Shown: positions 8,084 through 16,633, counted from the stretch's first letter. The stretch is DNA of 22,376 nucleotides from Candidatus Elusimicrobium euhamitermitis (GCA_031254225.1 JAIRUU010000116.1:1-22376); one strand, 5' to 3'. Program-made: numbers and translations. The notes: generated by a model not told the origin, from the sequence alone.

Positions 8084-9697
8084 ATGAACAGATTGTTAAG
8101 CCAGATTCTCGGCGTTGAACAGGAGAAAGTTACCGACTGCCTGGGTTTGTACATCAGCCCGACGGATATGTTTTTGGCGCAGACGGTAAAAAAGGGGAGC
8201 AGCCTTAAAATTGAAGGGCTGATAAGGGTCCCCGTTCCGCCGATAGATAAAAATTTACTCAAACCTCTTGATTTGAACGAGGCGTTTTTTGCCAAGCCTG
8301 AAAACTGGCTTGAGCCTCTTAACAACGCCATAAGCAAAAAGAAATGGAGAACTAAAAAAATTATAGTTTCTCTCTCTCCCAGTTTTTCAATACTGCGCCA
8401 CTTTGTCATGCCTATGGTGGATCGCAAGTTTTGGAAACAGTCCATACCGCTCCAGGCAAGAAAATATATACATTATCCTTTTGAAAAAAGCCAGACTTCT
8501 TATTCAACATATATTTTTGAGACGGCGGTAACTAAACAGAAGAGGATTGGCGTAATTTTCGGTATGACGAGCAACGTCATAAGGGACGCCGTGGTCAGCG
8601 GCCTGCGCTCAATAGGGTTTGACGTGCTGGCGGTGGAAATTTCCGCTTTTTCGGCCGCGCGCGCTTACGCTTCTCTTGATAAAGAAGCGGTGTCCGGCAA
8701 AAGCAGGGTTTACTCTTTCTTCGGCGCGGAAACGGCGGACTTTATTTTCATCAACAACAATCTTCCCGTGCTGGCCAGGGACATGGATATCTCCGGCCCG
8801 CTGCCCATAGAAAGGCGCCGTCTGGAAATGTCCAACTATATAGACTTTGTTTCAAAACAGACGGAAAAAGACAGTTTTGAAGAGGTTGTCATAACCGGAC
8901 AGAACGTGGACGAATGGAAGCCGGTGGTGGAGTCCGACGCGCGCAAACCGGTGCGTAATTTTAATACTAACGACAGCCTGGGTTTTGAGACAAGAAACAT
9001 AGGCGAACTAAGCGCCATAGGCGCGTGCTCAAAATTTGTGGACGAGTCCCTGCCCAACATTGACGTAAGCGGCAAGTACAGAAAAACAAATACAGAAATC
9101 AGCGCTATTTTAACCGCGTGGAAACTCGCGGTGCTGGCCATACTTATTACCATAGGCGTGAATATTATGTCTAAGCTGGACGCCGTAAAAATAGCGGCGG
9201 AACTTAAGAAAGAAAAAGCGTCCGCCGTCAGAATATCTGATTTTACGGGCATGACGTCGGACAAAGTTATCGCGCTGTCTGACGCGGTGGAAGCCAAGAA
9301 AAAAGAATATGAAAACATGACCGGCGTTTACGCCTTAACGCCGCTTTTGGCCGCTCTGGGGGACGTTACTCCGCCGGAAATTTATATTTCCAAATTTACT
9401 TACAGGGACCTTTTTGACTCCAAAAAAGGTTTTGTCTCGCCGTATCTTGAAATGGAAGGTTACATAAATTCCGTCAAAGGAGACTGGAAGAGCGACATTG
9501 ATTTGGGCGCGCAGTATAAAGACAAGATAGCGGCAAACGCGGTGTTCGCGCCCATATGCAAGCCTGACGCCAAAACTCTTCCCATGATAGATTTTCCGAT
9601 AGAGACCAGCGCCGCCGGCGTGAGTGACGACGGCGTTAAAAAAGGCACAAGGTTTATTATCAAGTGCGATAAAAACGCCGGGGTAAAGAAAAAATGA
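8084..9697 (+). CDS. pilM: PilM-PilN fusion (GspL-like), type IV pilus inner-membrane assembly protein
   Basis: The 537 residues are larger than PilM alone (about 350). Residues 18-320 resemble the actin-like PilM fold, starting LGLYISPTDMFLAQ and containing VLAVEISAFSAARAYASL near 181-198. A single transmembrane helix follows at about 343-362 (TAWKLAVLAILITIGVNIM). Then come a short coiled coil and a PilN-like periplasmic domain (about 380-535). PilM binds the cytoplasmic end of PilN, so the fusion joins natural partners much as GspL does in type II secretion. It is preceded by AAGGG and overlaps pilO by ATGA (9694-9697), which implies translational coupling. No separate pilN lies between it and pilO, supporting the fusion reading. 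Confidence 0.8.
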   Translation: MNRLLSQILGVEQEKVTDCLGLYISPTDMFLAQTVKKGSSLKIEGLIRVPVPPIDKNLLKPLDLNEAFFAKPENWLEPLNNAISKKKWRTKKIIVSLSPSFSILRHFVMPMVDRKFWKQSIPLQARKYIHYPFEKSQTSYSTYIFETAVTKQKRIGVIFGMTSNVIRDAVVSGLRSIGFDVLAVEISAFSAARAYASLDKEAVSGKSRVYSFFGAETADFIFINNNLPVLARDMDISGPLPIERRRLEMSNYIDFVSKQTEKDSFEEVVITGQNVDEWKPVVESDARKPVRNFNTNDSLGFETRNIGELSAIGACSKFVDESLPNIDVSGKYRKTNTEISAILTAWKLAVLAILITIGVNIMSKLDAVKIAAELKKEKASAVRISDFTGMTSDKVIALSDAVEAKKKEYENMTGVYALTPLLAALGDVTPPEIYISKFTYRDLFDSKKGFVSPYLEMEGYINSVKGDWKSDIDLGAQYKDKIAANAVFAPICKPDAKTLPMIDFPIETSAAGVSDDGVKKGTRFIIKCDKNAGVKKK

Positions 9698-10284
9698 GCA
9701 AATTCATAAATTCTTTCAAAGATGGTTTGCAGGACATTAAATTTGTCATAGGCGACGGCAAGGCCGTCATGCTGGCCAGGCCGGTGGTGGCCGCGGTTAT
9801 CCTGTGCTTTGTAATTTATTCTTACACGAGCGTGGGCAAAAGGGAAATCAGCAAACAGAGAAGCGAGATATCCGCGCTCAGGGCCCAGAAGGAAAAAATG
9901 TCCGGCTATCAGGCCAATAAAGACAGAATATTGCAGCTGGAAAAATTTTTCCCGGACATTAAAGACAAGAACGAGTGGCTTGTCACGCAGATTATTGAAA
10001 ATTTTGAGAATAACGGCCTGCGCTATAATTTTACCGGCAGCCAGACGGAAGAGCCTACGGAAAACATGCTTGTAACGTCAATGGGCTTAAACTTTAAAAC
10101 GCATTACGCCGGCGCGGTAAAGCTGATTATGGATTTTGAAAACTCAAGAAATTACACAAAAGTGCAGGAGTTTATTTTTGCAAAAGACGACAGGGAAGTC
10201 GGCGCAAATATGTATTCAATGAAAATCAGTTCCGCGTTTCCCAAAGAACGCTCGGACGCTAAAAAAGGCGGTGGCAACCAATGA
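9694..10284 (+). CDS. pilO: PilO-like type IV pilus alignment protein
   Basis: This 196-residue bitopic membrane protein has a short cytoplasmic N-terminus, a transmembrane helix at about 29-47 and a coiled coil at about 50-85 (KREISKQRSEISALRAQKEK). A ferredoxin-like periplasmic domain follows (about 95-190). Size, topology and position between PilMN and a PilP-like protein match PilO, which dimerises with PilN and forms the inner-membrane alignment complex. It starts inside the stop of the PilMN gene (ATGA) and overlaps the next gene by ATGA (10281-10284). Sequence similarity to PilO is low by eye; the call rests on topology and synteny. Confidence 0.78.
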   Translation: MSKFINSFKDGLQDIKFVIGDGKAVMLARPVVAAVILCFVIYSYTSVGKREISKQRSEISALRAQKEKMSGYQANKDRILQLEKFFPDIKDKNEWLVTQIIENFENNGLRYNFTGSQTEEPTENMLVTSMGLNFKTHYAGAVKLIMDFENSRNYTKVQEFIFAKDDREVGANMYSMKISSAFPKERSDAKKGGGNQ

Positions 10285-11096
10285 GAAAAACAATGACAGC
10301 CGTCGCCGGCATTTTAGTTTTTGCGCTTTGCGGGTATTTTGCGTATAATTATATGAACAAGCAGTCGCGCCAGAAAGCGCGCCGCGCGGAAGCCGCTGAC
10401 AAACAGCAGAACGCCGCGCCGATAGTCAAGCAGACGGCTTTGTCGGACATGAAAGTCGGCAACGTGGTTATGCAGAAAAACGCAGAGCAGGCCGGCATGC
10501 AGCCCCAGCAGGGAATGCCCCAGCAGAACGGGCAGCCCGCCGGAATGCCGCCGCAGAACGGCGGCGCGTATAACCCCAACGTCGGCAATCCCGTGGCCGA
10601 AGGGCAGATGACGCCCAATTTTGCGGCGCAGAGGGCGGCGGCGCCCAGCGCGGGCAGCGTTTCTGTCGGCGACGCGCCGGTTAAACTGATTGATATATTG
10701 TCAAACAAAACAATTTTAAGCATTCCGTTCTCTTCTTTGAACGACCCTACTCTTTCCAAAGACGACCGCGCCATAGCGGAGCGCGCGCGCCAGGACAGAA
10801 TGCGCAGGGACGAAGCAAACCGCCAGGCCAAACTCGCCGAGGAGCAGCGTCTGAAAGATTTGGAAGCCGCCAGGCAGAGAGAGCTTGAAGCCGAGAAAAG
10901 GGACCCCAGCCGCGCTATCCGAACTAAAAGCAGGATAAGCGGCGTTGTGGCGCAGGAAGTGTTTATAGGAAACAGCACCAAATCCTACGTCGTGGGGGAC
11001 ACGGTTTTAGGCGCCAGGATAGTGGCTATAAACGGCGACAACGTGGTTTTCAGTTATAAGGGACAGCGTTTTACAAAAAAAGTTGAAGTTAAATAG
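10281..11096 (+). CDS. pilP: PilP/GspC-like periplasmic linker protein
   Basis: This 271-residue protein has an N-terminal transmembrane anchor (about 6-24), where PilP normally has a lipoprotein signal. A Gln/Gly/Pro/Met-rich spacer follows (about 68-105), then a charged helical stretch (about 155-210). The C-terminal ~60-residue beta domain (RISGVVAQEVFIGN to the end) resembles the PilP/GspC HR domain that contacts the secretin. The anchored form resembles GspC more than a classical PilP lipoprotein, as no Cys lipobox is seen. It overlaps pilO by four bases and precedes pilQ by eight, where PilP is expected. Its stop is TAG, so amber is a genuine stop in this genome. Confidence 0.72.
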   Translation: MRKTMTAVAGILVFALCGYFAYNYMNKQSRQKARRAEAADKQQNAAPIVKQTALSDMKVGNVVMQKNAEQAGMQPQQGMPQQNGQPAGMPPQNGGAYNPNVGNPVAEGQMTPNFAAQRAAAPSAGSVSVGDAPVKLIDILSNKTILSIPFSSLNDPTLSKDDRAIAERARQDRMRRDEANRQAKLAEEQRLKDLEAARQRELEAEKRDPSRAIRTKSRISGVVAQEVFIGNSTKSYVVGDTVLGARIVAINGDNVVFSYKGQRFTKKVEVK

Positions 11097-11104
11097 GAGG
11101 ATGC

Positions 11105-12697
11105 ATGAAAAGGAGTTTAAATGCCTTGTGGGTGTTTGCTATAACGTTTGCTTTGGTGGGAACTAATTTAGCTTATGCTCAAAATACTGATTTGGAATTG
11201 CCTTCGGACCAGCCGTCCGGCGCCGCTTCCGGCGGATTTTCCAAATCAAGAAACGAGACGGCTTTGTACAGAGACAGCGAAGCCGCTTCCCCGCTTGACA
11301 GAAAAGTGACGATAAGAGTGGCTAACGTGCCCATATCAACGTTTCTCAACAGCATTTCCGCCCAGGCTAAAATCAATTTTATCATGGGAGAGGAGTTTGC
11401 CAATAAAAAGGTTACCGCGTCTTTAAGCAGCGTTACCGTTAGAGAAGCGCTGGACACTCTTTTGCGCGTGCAGGGGCTTACTTACCAGCGCATAGGCAAA
11501 AGCGACAGTTACGTCGTTACCAAACGTTCAAGCGACTCGCCTAACACCAACACAAAGGTCTATACGTTAAACTACATTTCATTAAACGGCGACGGCGGTT
11601 CGGGCGCTACCGGCTCAAGGTCTACTTTCGCGCAGAGCGCTGCGGGCACAAACACGTACGGCGCGGGCGCGCTCAGCAACATGGATAACAACATTGAAGA
11701 CATGCAGGCCAGAAGGGGCGCTTCCGGCAGCGACATTCTTTCCATTATACAGAGCGTTATGTCCAAACAGGGCAAACTCGCCCTGGACCCCAGGACAAAC
11801 AAACTGATTGTTACCGACGTGCCTGAGGTTTTCCCGCAGATTGAAAGCATTTTGGCCGAACTTGACATTAAGCCTCCGCAGATTTTAATTGAAGCGCAGA
11901 TTGTTGAGGTTAACAAAACCAGCGGTCTTTCAATAGGTTTAAGCTATGGCGGCGGGGACGGCACGATATTCTCTTTCAGCGGCCCTGCAAGAGGCGTTGA
12001 TATTGATTATTTGAACGGCAGGGGCGTCAGCGGCTGGGGTTATATTTTCCCGCCGGCGGGCACGGGTCTTGGCAGCGGTTCAAGTTCGGGCGGTTCGTCT
12101 TCGGGCTCTTCCGGCAGCTCAACAACAACGTCAACGGCTGAAGCCAAAGACGCTTTCCTTGACTTCAGTTCTTTCAGCATAATGCTTAAAGCGCTGTTGA
12201 CGAGGGGCGAGGCAAAATACCTCGGCAAACCTAAAGTAGTCACTTTAAACAATCAGGCCGCCACCATTGAATCAACAAGAGACGCGGCAATAGGTTCCGC
12301 CAGCAACGTTTCCGGCAACACGGGCAGTTCCAACGTTCTGTCGTCAACGCCTGAAAGGCAGCAGGTCGGTTTGACTTTAAAAGTCACGCCGCAGGTTAAC
12401 AGGGAAGGTTATATCACGCTGTTAATTGAGCCTGAATATTCTGACGTCGCGGCCTCGGTCGTGGGCGGCGGGGTGTATGATACTATTAAACGTTCCGCTT
12501 CCACGCTTGTCCGCGTTAAAAACGGGCAGACGGTGGTGCTCGGCGGCCTGTTGTCTTCAAGAGAAGTCATACAGGACAGAAAAGTGCCGCTGCTTGGCGA
12601 TATTCCGATAATCGGCTGGCTGTTTACGCAGAGAGTCTCGTCTAAAGACACGACGGACATGGTTATCTTCGTAACGCCGACGATTCTTGCAGACTAA
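11105..12697 (+). CDS. pilQ: Type IV pilus secretin PilQ
   Basis: The 530 residues begin with a signal peptide (cleavage likely after AYA at 23-25). Domains in order: an N0/STN-like domain (67-140, KVTIRVANVPISTF), an N1 secretin domain (about 150-255) with an inserted flexible Gly/Ser/Ala segment (160-205), and the secretin pore domain (about 258-530). The pore shows VGLTLKVTPQVNREGYITL, VKNGQTVVLGGLL and VPLLGDIPIIGWLF, all family hallmarks. A Ser/Gly/Thr-rich insert (about 319-346) sits inside the pore domain. It lacks the AMIN domains of many PilQ proteins and is short for the family. AGGAGG just before the ATG gives a strong start; another ATG four bases earlier is out of frame. A GC-rich hairpin follows the stop. 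Confidence 0.93.
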   Translation: MKRSLNALWVFAITFALVGTNLAYAQNTDLELPSDQPSGAASGGFSKSRNETALYRDSEAASPLDRKVTIRVANVPISTFLNSISAQAKINFIMGEEFANKKVTASLSSVTVREALDTLLRVQGLTYQRIGKSDSYVVTKRSSDSPNTNTKVYTLNYISLNGDGGSGATGSRSTFAQSAAGTNTYGAGALSNMDNNIEDMQARRGASGSDILSIIQSVMSKQGKLALDPRTNKLIVTDVPEVFPQIESILAELDIKPPQILIEAQIVEVNKTSGLSIGLSYGGGDGTIFSFSGPARGVDIDYLNGRGVSGWGYIFPPAGTGLGSGSSSGGSSSGSSGSSTTTSTAEAKDAFLDFSSFSIMLKALLTRGEAKYLGKPKVVTLNNQAATIESTRDAAIGSASNVSGNTGSSNVLSSTPERQQVGLTLKVTPQVNREGYITLLIEPEYSDVAASVVGGGVYDTIKRSASTLVRVKNGQTVVLGGLLSSREVIQDRKVPLLGDIPIIGWLFTQRVSSKDTTDMVIFVTPTILAD

Positions 12698-12707
12698 CAT
12701 TTAAAAA

Positions 12708-12733
12708 CGGGGCGCGCGCCTGCGCGCGCCCCG
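12708..12733 (+). terminator. GC-rich hairpin after pilQ (possible terminator)
   Basis: A perfect 12-bp inverted repeat, CGGGGCGCGCGC / GCGCGCGCCCCG, is preceded by AAAAA. It lies 10 bases after the pilQ stop. No T tract follows, so intrinsic termination is uncertain; it may only stabilise the 3' end or reduce read-through to pilB. Confidence 0.5.
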
Positions 12734-12760
12734 CATGAAAATGTGAGACCGATTTTTTTC

Positions 12761-12788
12761 CTCCCCCATACCGCAATTGCGGGGAGAG
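12761..12788. repeat. Small palindrome in the pilQ-pilB gap
   Basis: CTCCCC (12761-12766) pairs with GGGGAG (12782-12787) around the perfect palindrome CCGCAATTGCGG (12771-12782). It belongs to the CTCTCC/GGAGAG-type repeats seen in all gaps of this locus. The gap 12698-13156 holds only such repeats and no convincing gene. Confidence 0.6.
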
Positions 12789-12850
12789 AAACTGAAGAGA
12801 ATTCTGTACTTAAAATGTAATTGTTATAAAATAAAGTAAACCTCCGCTTT

Positions 12851-12918
12851 CCCCTCGCCCCTTGTCCGCTTTCGCTTTGCTACGACGCGACGGGCGGGAG
12901 AGGGGTTGGGGTGAGGGG
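12851..12918 (+). repeat. Palindromic repeat copy A (with 30-base insert)
   Basis: CCCCTCGCCCCTTG (12851-12864) and a 24-base tail ending GGGGTGAGGGG (12895-12918) are the same two halves found contiguously in copy B at 16454-16491. In copy A they are split by 30 bases (12865-12894), which themselves fold (TCGC...GCGA). The GTAG after the core at 16454 and the GTAG here show that the repeat unit extends past the palindrome. Confidence 0.8.
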
Positions 12919-13008
12919 TAGCGCAGCAAAAGGAAGAAGTTCCATTTTTTGCATCGTGTTTTTCCAAGCCGGATACGGCGTATATTTGTGTACATATTGT
13001 GTACCAAA

Positions 13009-13088
13009 CCCTCCCCCCGCCTTCGCTACGGCGAGGCAGGCCTGTCCCCTCCCTCTCATGGAGGGGAAAATCAGACGGGGGCGGGGGG
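13009..13088. repeat. Nested palindrome before pilB
   Basis: The outer stem CCCCCCGCC (13013-13021) / GGCGGGGGG (13080-13088) encloses a second perfect hairpin, CCCCTCC / GGAGGGG (13046-13052 with 13060-13066). Just upstream is CGTATATTTGTGT (12979-12991), repeated exactly at 20761-20773 before another palindrome cluster. Confidence 0.7.
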
Positions 13089-13156
13089 AAAATGTAAAAA
13101 GTAATTTCTGGTTTTTCTTAAGGGGACAACCTGAAATTATTTTGAAGGGGTTTTAA

Positions 13157-14890
13157 ATGGCAAAAACTTTAGGAGAAGTGCTTGTATCTTCTGGCATAAT
13201 AAGCGCGGAGCAGCTTAAAAAAGCGGCGCTGTACGCCTCCCAAAACCATGTGCCGCTGGGCGACGCGGCTATGAAGCTTGGTTACGCGACGGAGGAGCAG
13301 ATTACCGTCGCTCTTTCAAAACATCTAGCCGTTCCTTACGCTTCCAGAGAAAATAACATTTTAATTCCCGAAAAAGAGCAAAACCTTCAGACTGTTATCA
13401 ATGAAAGGTTCGCGAGGGAAAACACCGTCCTGCCGTTGTTTTTGGAAGAGGGCGTTCTGGCCGTGGCGTTGAATGACCCTTCAAACGTTTTTGTAACGGA
13501 CAATATTAAAATGATGACCGGCTACGACGTGCAGCCGTTCATTGCCAGCAAGTCCCAGATTCTGGGCGCCATAGACGCTTTTTACGGCGGGAAAGATTTG
13601 ATTGAAGAGGTCGTCTCCGGCAAACAGAAAGCGCCGGAAGAAGAGAATAACGACGACGTTGAAGTAGTTTCCGTTGAAGGCAAACTGGACCTTGACACCG
13701 CCAAAGAAAGCGGCTCGCAGTTTATTAAACTCGTTAACGCTATTTTAAAACAGGCTATTTCGGAAAGAACGTCCGACATTCACCTTGAAATGTTTGACGA
13801 AATGGTGAGCCTGCGCTTCCGCATAGACGGCTCTCTTTATGAACGCATGCCGCCGCCAAAGGAAAGCGTGGCGGCTATTATTTCCCGCATAAAAATTTTA
13901 TCCAAATTAGACATCGCCGAAAAGCGTCTGCCGCAGGACGGCAGCTTCGGCATAAAGTTCCAGAACAGGACCATTGAAATCCGCGTTTCCGTGTGCCCGA
14001 CGGTGTTCGGCGAAAAGCTGGTTTTGCGTATTTTGGACAAAGGCACAAGCGTGCTTACCATTGACAAACTGGGTTTTGAGCCCAGGCAGAGGGAAGACTT
14101 TCTTGCCGCAGCCAACGCGCCGCACGGCCTTATATTTTTGACAGGCCCCACGGGTTCCGGTAAATCCACGACGCTCAACGCGGTTTTGTCTACTATTAAA
14201 ACTCCCGAATACAATTTTATGACGCTGGAAGACCCCGTTGAATACAAACTTCAGGGCATAAGCCAGGTGCAGGTTAAGCCGCAAATCGGGCTGACTTTTG
14301 CCGCGGGCCTTCGTTCTTTCTTACGTCAGGACCCGGACGTTATTCTGGTCGGCGAGGTGCGCGACAACGAGACGGCGGAAGCGTGTCTTAAAGCCGCTCT
14401 TACCGGCCACCTTGTGCTTTCAACCCTGCACACCAACGAGGCTCTGGGCGCGGTTCCCCGTCTTATTGACATGGGTATGGAGCCGTTTTTGCTGTCGTCG
14501 TCTTTAGAGCTTGTCGCGGCGCAGAGGCTGCTGAGAAAACTTTGCCCGCACTGCCGCCGCGCTTTTACGCCGTCTAAGGATATTCTGGACCAGGCCGCGC
14601 GGGAGTCTCTGCTTCCGCCGGAAGAACAGTCCGGCTGGACTTTTTTTGAAAAGGTCGGCTGCCCGAAATGCAGCAACACGGGCTACCTCGGCCGTCTGGC
14701 TATTTATGAAGTTTATAAAGTAAACGAAGACATGAGAAATATTATTTACAAAACGCAGGATTTGATTGACCTCAAAAAAGCGGCTGTCAAATCCGGCGCG
14801 TGGAACCTGCGCGCCAGCGGGTGGAGAAAAGCCGTAAAAGGGATAACGACATACGAAGAAATATTGTCTGTTACGACGAATGAAGAGTAA
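13157..14890 (+). CDS. pilB: Type IV pilus assembly ATPase PilB (GspE family)
   Basis: This 577-residue protein matches the usual family length. The N-terminal T2SSE_N/MshEN-type domain spans about 1-145 (LGEVLVSSGIISAEQL). The ATPase core has Walker A GPTGSGKST (330-338), an Asp box TLEDPVEY (357-364 region), Walker B VILVGEVRD (395-403) and a His box LSTLHTN (421-427). A zinc-binding four-cysteine motif is complete: Cys463, Cys466, Cys502 and Cys505. This extension ATPase powers pilin insertion at PilC. AAGGGG precedes the ATG. It is separated from pilQ by a 459-base repeat-filled gap, so it may have its own promoter; none was clear. The next gene is pilC, as usual. No PilT retraction ATPase is nearby. 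Confidence 0.96.
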   Translation: MAKTLGEVLVSSGIISAEQLKKAALYASQNHVPLGDAAMKLGYATEEQITVALSKHLAVPYASRENNILIPEKEQNLQTVINERFARENTVLPLFLEEGVLAVALNDPSNVFVTDNIKMMTGYDVQPFIASKSQILGAIDAFYGGKDLIEEVVSGKQKAPEEENNDDVEVVSVEGKLDLDTAKESGSQFIKLVNAILKQAISERTSDIHLEMFDEMVSLRFRIDGSLYERMPPPKESVAAIISRIKILSKLDIAEKRLPQDGSFGIKFQNRTIEIRVSVCPTVFGEKLVLRILDKGTSVLTIDKLGFEPRQREDFLAAANAPHGLIFLTGPTGSGKSTTLNAVLSTIKTPEYNFMTLEDPVEYKLQGISQVQVKPQIGLTFAAGLRSFLRQDPDVILVGEVRDNETAEACLKAALTGHLVLSTLHTNEALGAVPRLIDMGMEPFLLSSSLELVAAQRLLRKLCPHCRRAFTPSKDILDQAARESLLPPEEQSGWTFFEKVGCPKCSNTGYLGRLAIYEVYKVNEDMRNIIYKTQDLIDLKKAAVKSGAWNLRASGWRKAVKGITTYEEILSVTTNEE

Positions 14891-14931
14891 ATTTTACTGC
14901 AATTAAGCATTATAAATAAGGAAGGGTTTTT

Positions 14932-16182
14932 ATGCAAAAATACTCGTACGTGGCCCAGGACGCAATGGGGAAAACTTATAAGGATACCGTTACCGCGGAG
15001 TCCAGGGAGAAAGTCGTCAACGCCCTGCAGGACGGCGGTTACATAGTGCTGGAGGTCAAAGAAGCGGGCGGCAAGGGCGGCGGCATTTTAGGCGCGGTCT
15101 CCTCCTTCAAACAGAAAACCGGCTCAAGGACGCAGAAAAAAATTAAATCCCACTTGCTGGCGTTTTTCGCGGAGCAGCTGGCAACGCTGATTTCCGGCGG
15201 CGTGCCGCTGGTGCGCGCTATTTCGCTGCTGGGCGAATATTCTTCGGACCCTAATTTGGGTTACGTGCTTATACAGATTGCCAAGGACGTGGCGTCGGGC
15301 TCGTCGCTGCACTCCTCGCTTTCAAAACACCCTAAGACTTTTAACCATATCTGGCTGTCGCTGGTGCAGGCGGGCGAAGTCGGCGGCCAGCTGTCCGCCA
15401 CGCTGATGCAGATTTCCGTTTACATCAAATCGCAGGACGCGGTCAAAAGCAAAATTATCACGGCTGTCACGTATCCCGCTATTTTGTTTACAATGTCCGT
15501 CGGCGTTTTGTTTTACTTCGTAACTTTCATCGTGCCCGTGTTCGCGACTATATTTAAAGAATCAAACATGGAACTGCCGGCTATCACAAAGGCCGTGCTT
15601 TTGATTTCCGGCATAATTACGAACCATTATATTTTAATTCTCGTCGCGATTATAGGCTCCATAGTCGGCTTCAACGTGTACGTGCGCGGGGACGCGGGCA
15701 AAAAGAACTGGCACTATTTCCTGCTGCATATGCCGCTGATAGGGGACTTTTTGCAGAATATTTATTTTGAACGTCTGCTCTCAACGCTCTCAACGCTTCT
15801 TAAAAGCGGCGTGACCATACTTAACTGTCTGAGCGTTTTGGAAGAAGCGTTTGCCAGCAACGTCATAATACGCGACGGTCTGAGAAGCGCGAAAAAAGAC
15901 GTGTCCGAAGGTAAATCAATAGCGGATTCTTTTAAAGACACCGGCGTTTTCCCGCCGCTGATGACGGAAATGATGAGAATGGGCGAAGAGTCCGGCAGGC
16001 TGCCCAATATTATTGACACGCTGTCCAAGTTTTATTCAGACCACGTTAACCAGTTTATAGCCCGTTTCTCTGCGGTTATTGACCCGATTTTGATTGTGGG
16101 CGTGGGTATTATAATAGGTATCGTCGTCATGTCCATTTTCATGCCGATATTCCAGATGTCGCAAATCGGCAGCAATATGTAA
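14932..16182 (+). CDS. pilC: Type IV pilus inner-membrane platform protein PilC (GspF family)
   Basis: The 416 residues are standard size. An N-terminal cytoplasmic part starts YSYVAQDAMGKTYKDTV, followed by two T2SSF repeats (about 72-200 and 275-400). The first contains FAEQLATLISGGVPLVRAI and the second FERLLSTLSTLLKSGV. There are three hydrophobic segments, near 175-200, 220-247 and 385-410. The GEESGRL/AGEVGGQL turns are typical of the family. It is the rotor or platform on which PilB acts to add pilins. GGAAGGG precedes the ATG and it follows pilB by 41 bases, likely co-transcribed. The next 522 bases are non-coding repeat sequence before the pilin genes. Confidence 0.96.
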   Translation: MQKYSYVAQDAMGKTYKDTVTAESREKVVNALQDGGYIVLEVKEAGGKGGGILGAVSSFKQKTGSRTQKKIKSHLLAFFAEQLATLISGGVPLVRAISLLGEYSSDPNLGYVLIQIAKDVASGSSLHSSLSKHPKTFNHIWLSLVQAGEVGGQLSATLMQISVYIKSQDAVKSKIITAVTYPAILFTMSVGVLFYFVTFIVPVFATIFKESNMELPAITKAVLLISGIITNHYILILVAIIGSIVGFNVYVRGDAGKKNWHYFLLHMPLIGDFLQNIYFERLLSTLSTLLKSGVTILNCLSVLEEAFASNVIIRDGLRSAKKDVSEGKSIADSFKDTGVFPPLMTEMMRMGEESGRLPNIIDTLSKFYSDHVNQFIARFSAVIDPILIVGVGIIIGIVVMSIFMPIFQMSQIGSNM

Positions 16183-16248
16183 TGACGGCAACGGCGCGCT
16201 CCGCGGTCGTTTGCCGCGTCGCTCCCGTTGGCCGCTTGGTTGTTTGTT

Positions 16249-16371
16249 AAAAAATTTCTTCGGTATTTGAATGCTTTTTTATTTTTTCGGGCCTTACCGT
16301 ACGCTTCGCCTTATGTGCTTGGTCGGCCCGAATAAAATAAAAAATCATTTCAAATCCCTGTGAAATTTTTC
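16249..16371. repeat. Long imperfect inverted repeat between pilC and the pilin cluster
   Basis: The arms of about 45 bases (16249-16293 and 16325-16371) are inverted copies with a few mismatches. They share AAAAATTTC, ATTTGAA, TTTTTTATTTT and TTCGGGCC. The centre holds CTTCGCCTTATGTG. Weak similarity continues outward on both sides, including a GC hairpin at 16186-16231. It resembles the element at 725-824. The gap 16183-16704 contains this and copies B and C but no gene. Confidence 0.75.
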
Positions 16372-16453
16372 TGACGGACGACGGGATACGGCGTTAGATT
16401 TTTTATACGGACGGCGGAACGGCAGACAAAACACGGCGATATTTTAAGTCTTT

Positions 16454-16491
16454 CCCCTCGCCCCTTGCGGGAGAGGGGCAGGGGTGAGGGG
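16454..16491 (+). repeat. Palindromic repeat copy B
   Basis: The 38 bases begin CCCCTCGCCCCTTG and end GGGGTGAGGGG, with a stable hairpin CCCCTTGCGGGAGAGGGG. It is the uninterrupted form of copy A and is inverted relative to copy C about 100 bases away. Confidence 0.8.
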
Positions 16492-16594
16492 TAGATTTTG
16501 TTGAAGTAAGAATTAAAATTTTGTGAGTTGGATTAATAGCGTTGTTTAAGGATTATTCCGTAAGTTTTTAAGCTGTTATCAAATTGCAACGCTA

Positions 16595-16633
16595 CCCCTC
16601 ACCCTTAATCCCTCTCCCGCAAGGGGAGAGGGG
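16595..16633 (-). repeat. Palindromic repeat copy C (inverted)
   Basis: Read on the minus strand it begins CCCCTCTCCCCTTGCGGGAG and ends GGGTGAGGGGTAG, matching copy B apart from a few bases in the linker. Copies B and C thus form an inverted pair upstream of the first pilin gene. Confidence 0.8.

Noticed and set aside
8836..9318. Minus-strand frame of 160 codons inside the PilMN gene
   Set aside because: It is a shadow frame with no ribosome binding site or recognisable domain; the plus-strand frame has clear PilM/PilN features and operon coupling.
10349..10981. Minus-strand frame of 210 codons inside the PilP-like gene
   Set aside because: Its Cys/Ala/Ser-rich composition is what the antisense of the repetitive Gln/Gly/Pro-rich spacer would give; no independent support.
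16454..16633. CRISPR array from copies B and C
   Set aside because: There are only two copies, in opposite orientation and palindromic, with no regular spacers and no cas genes.
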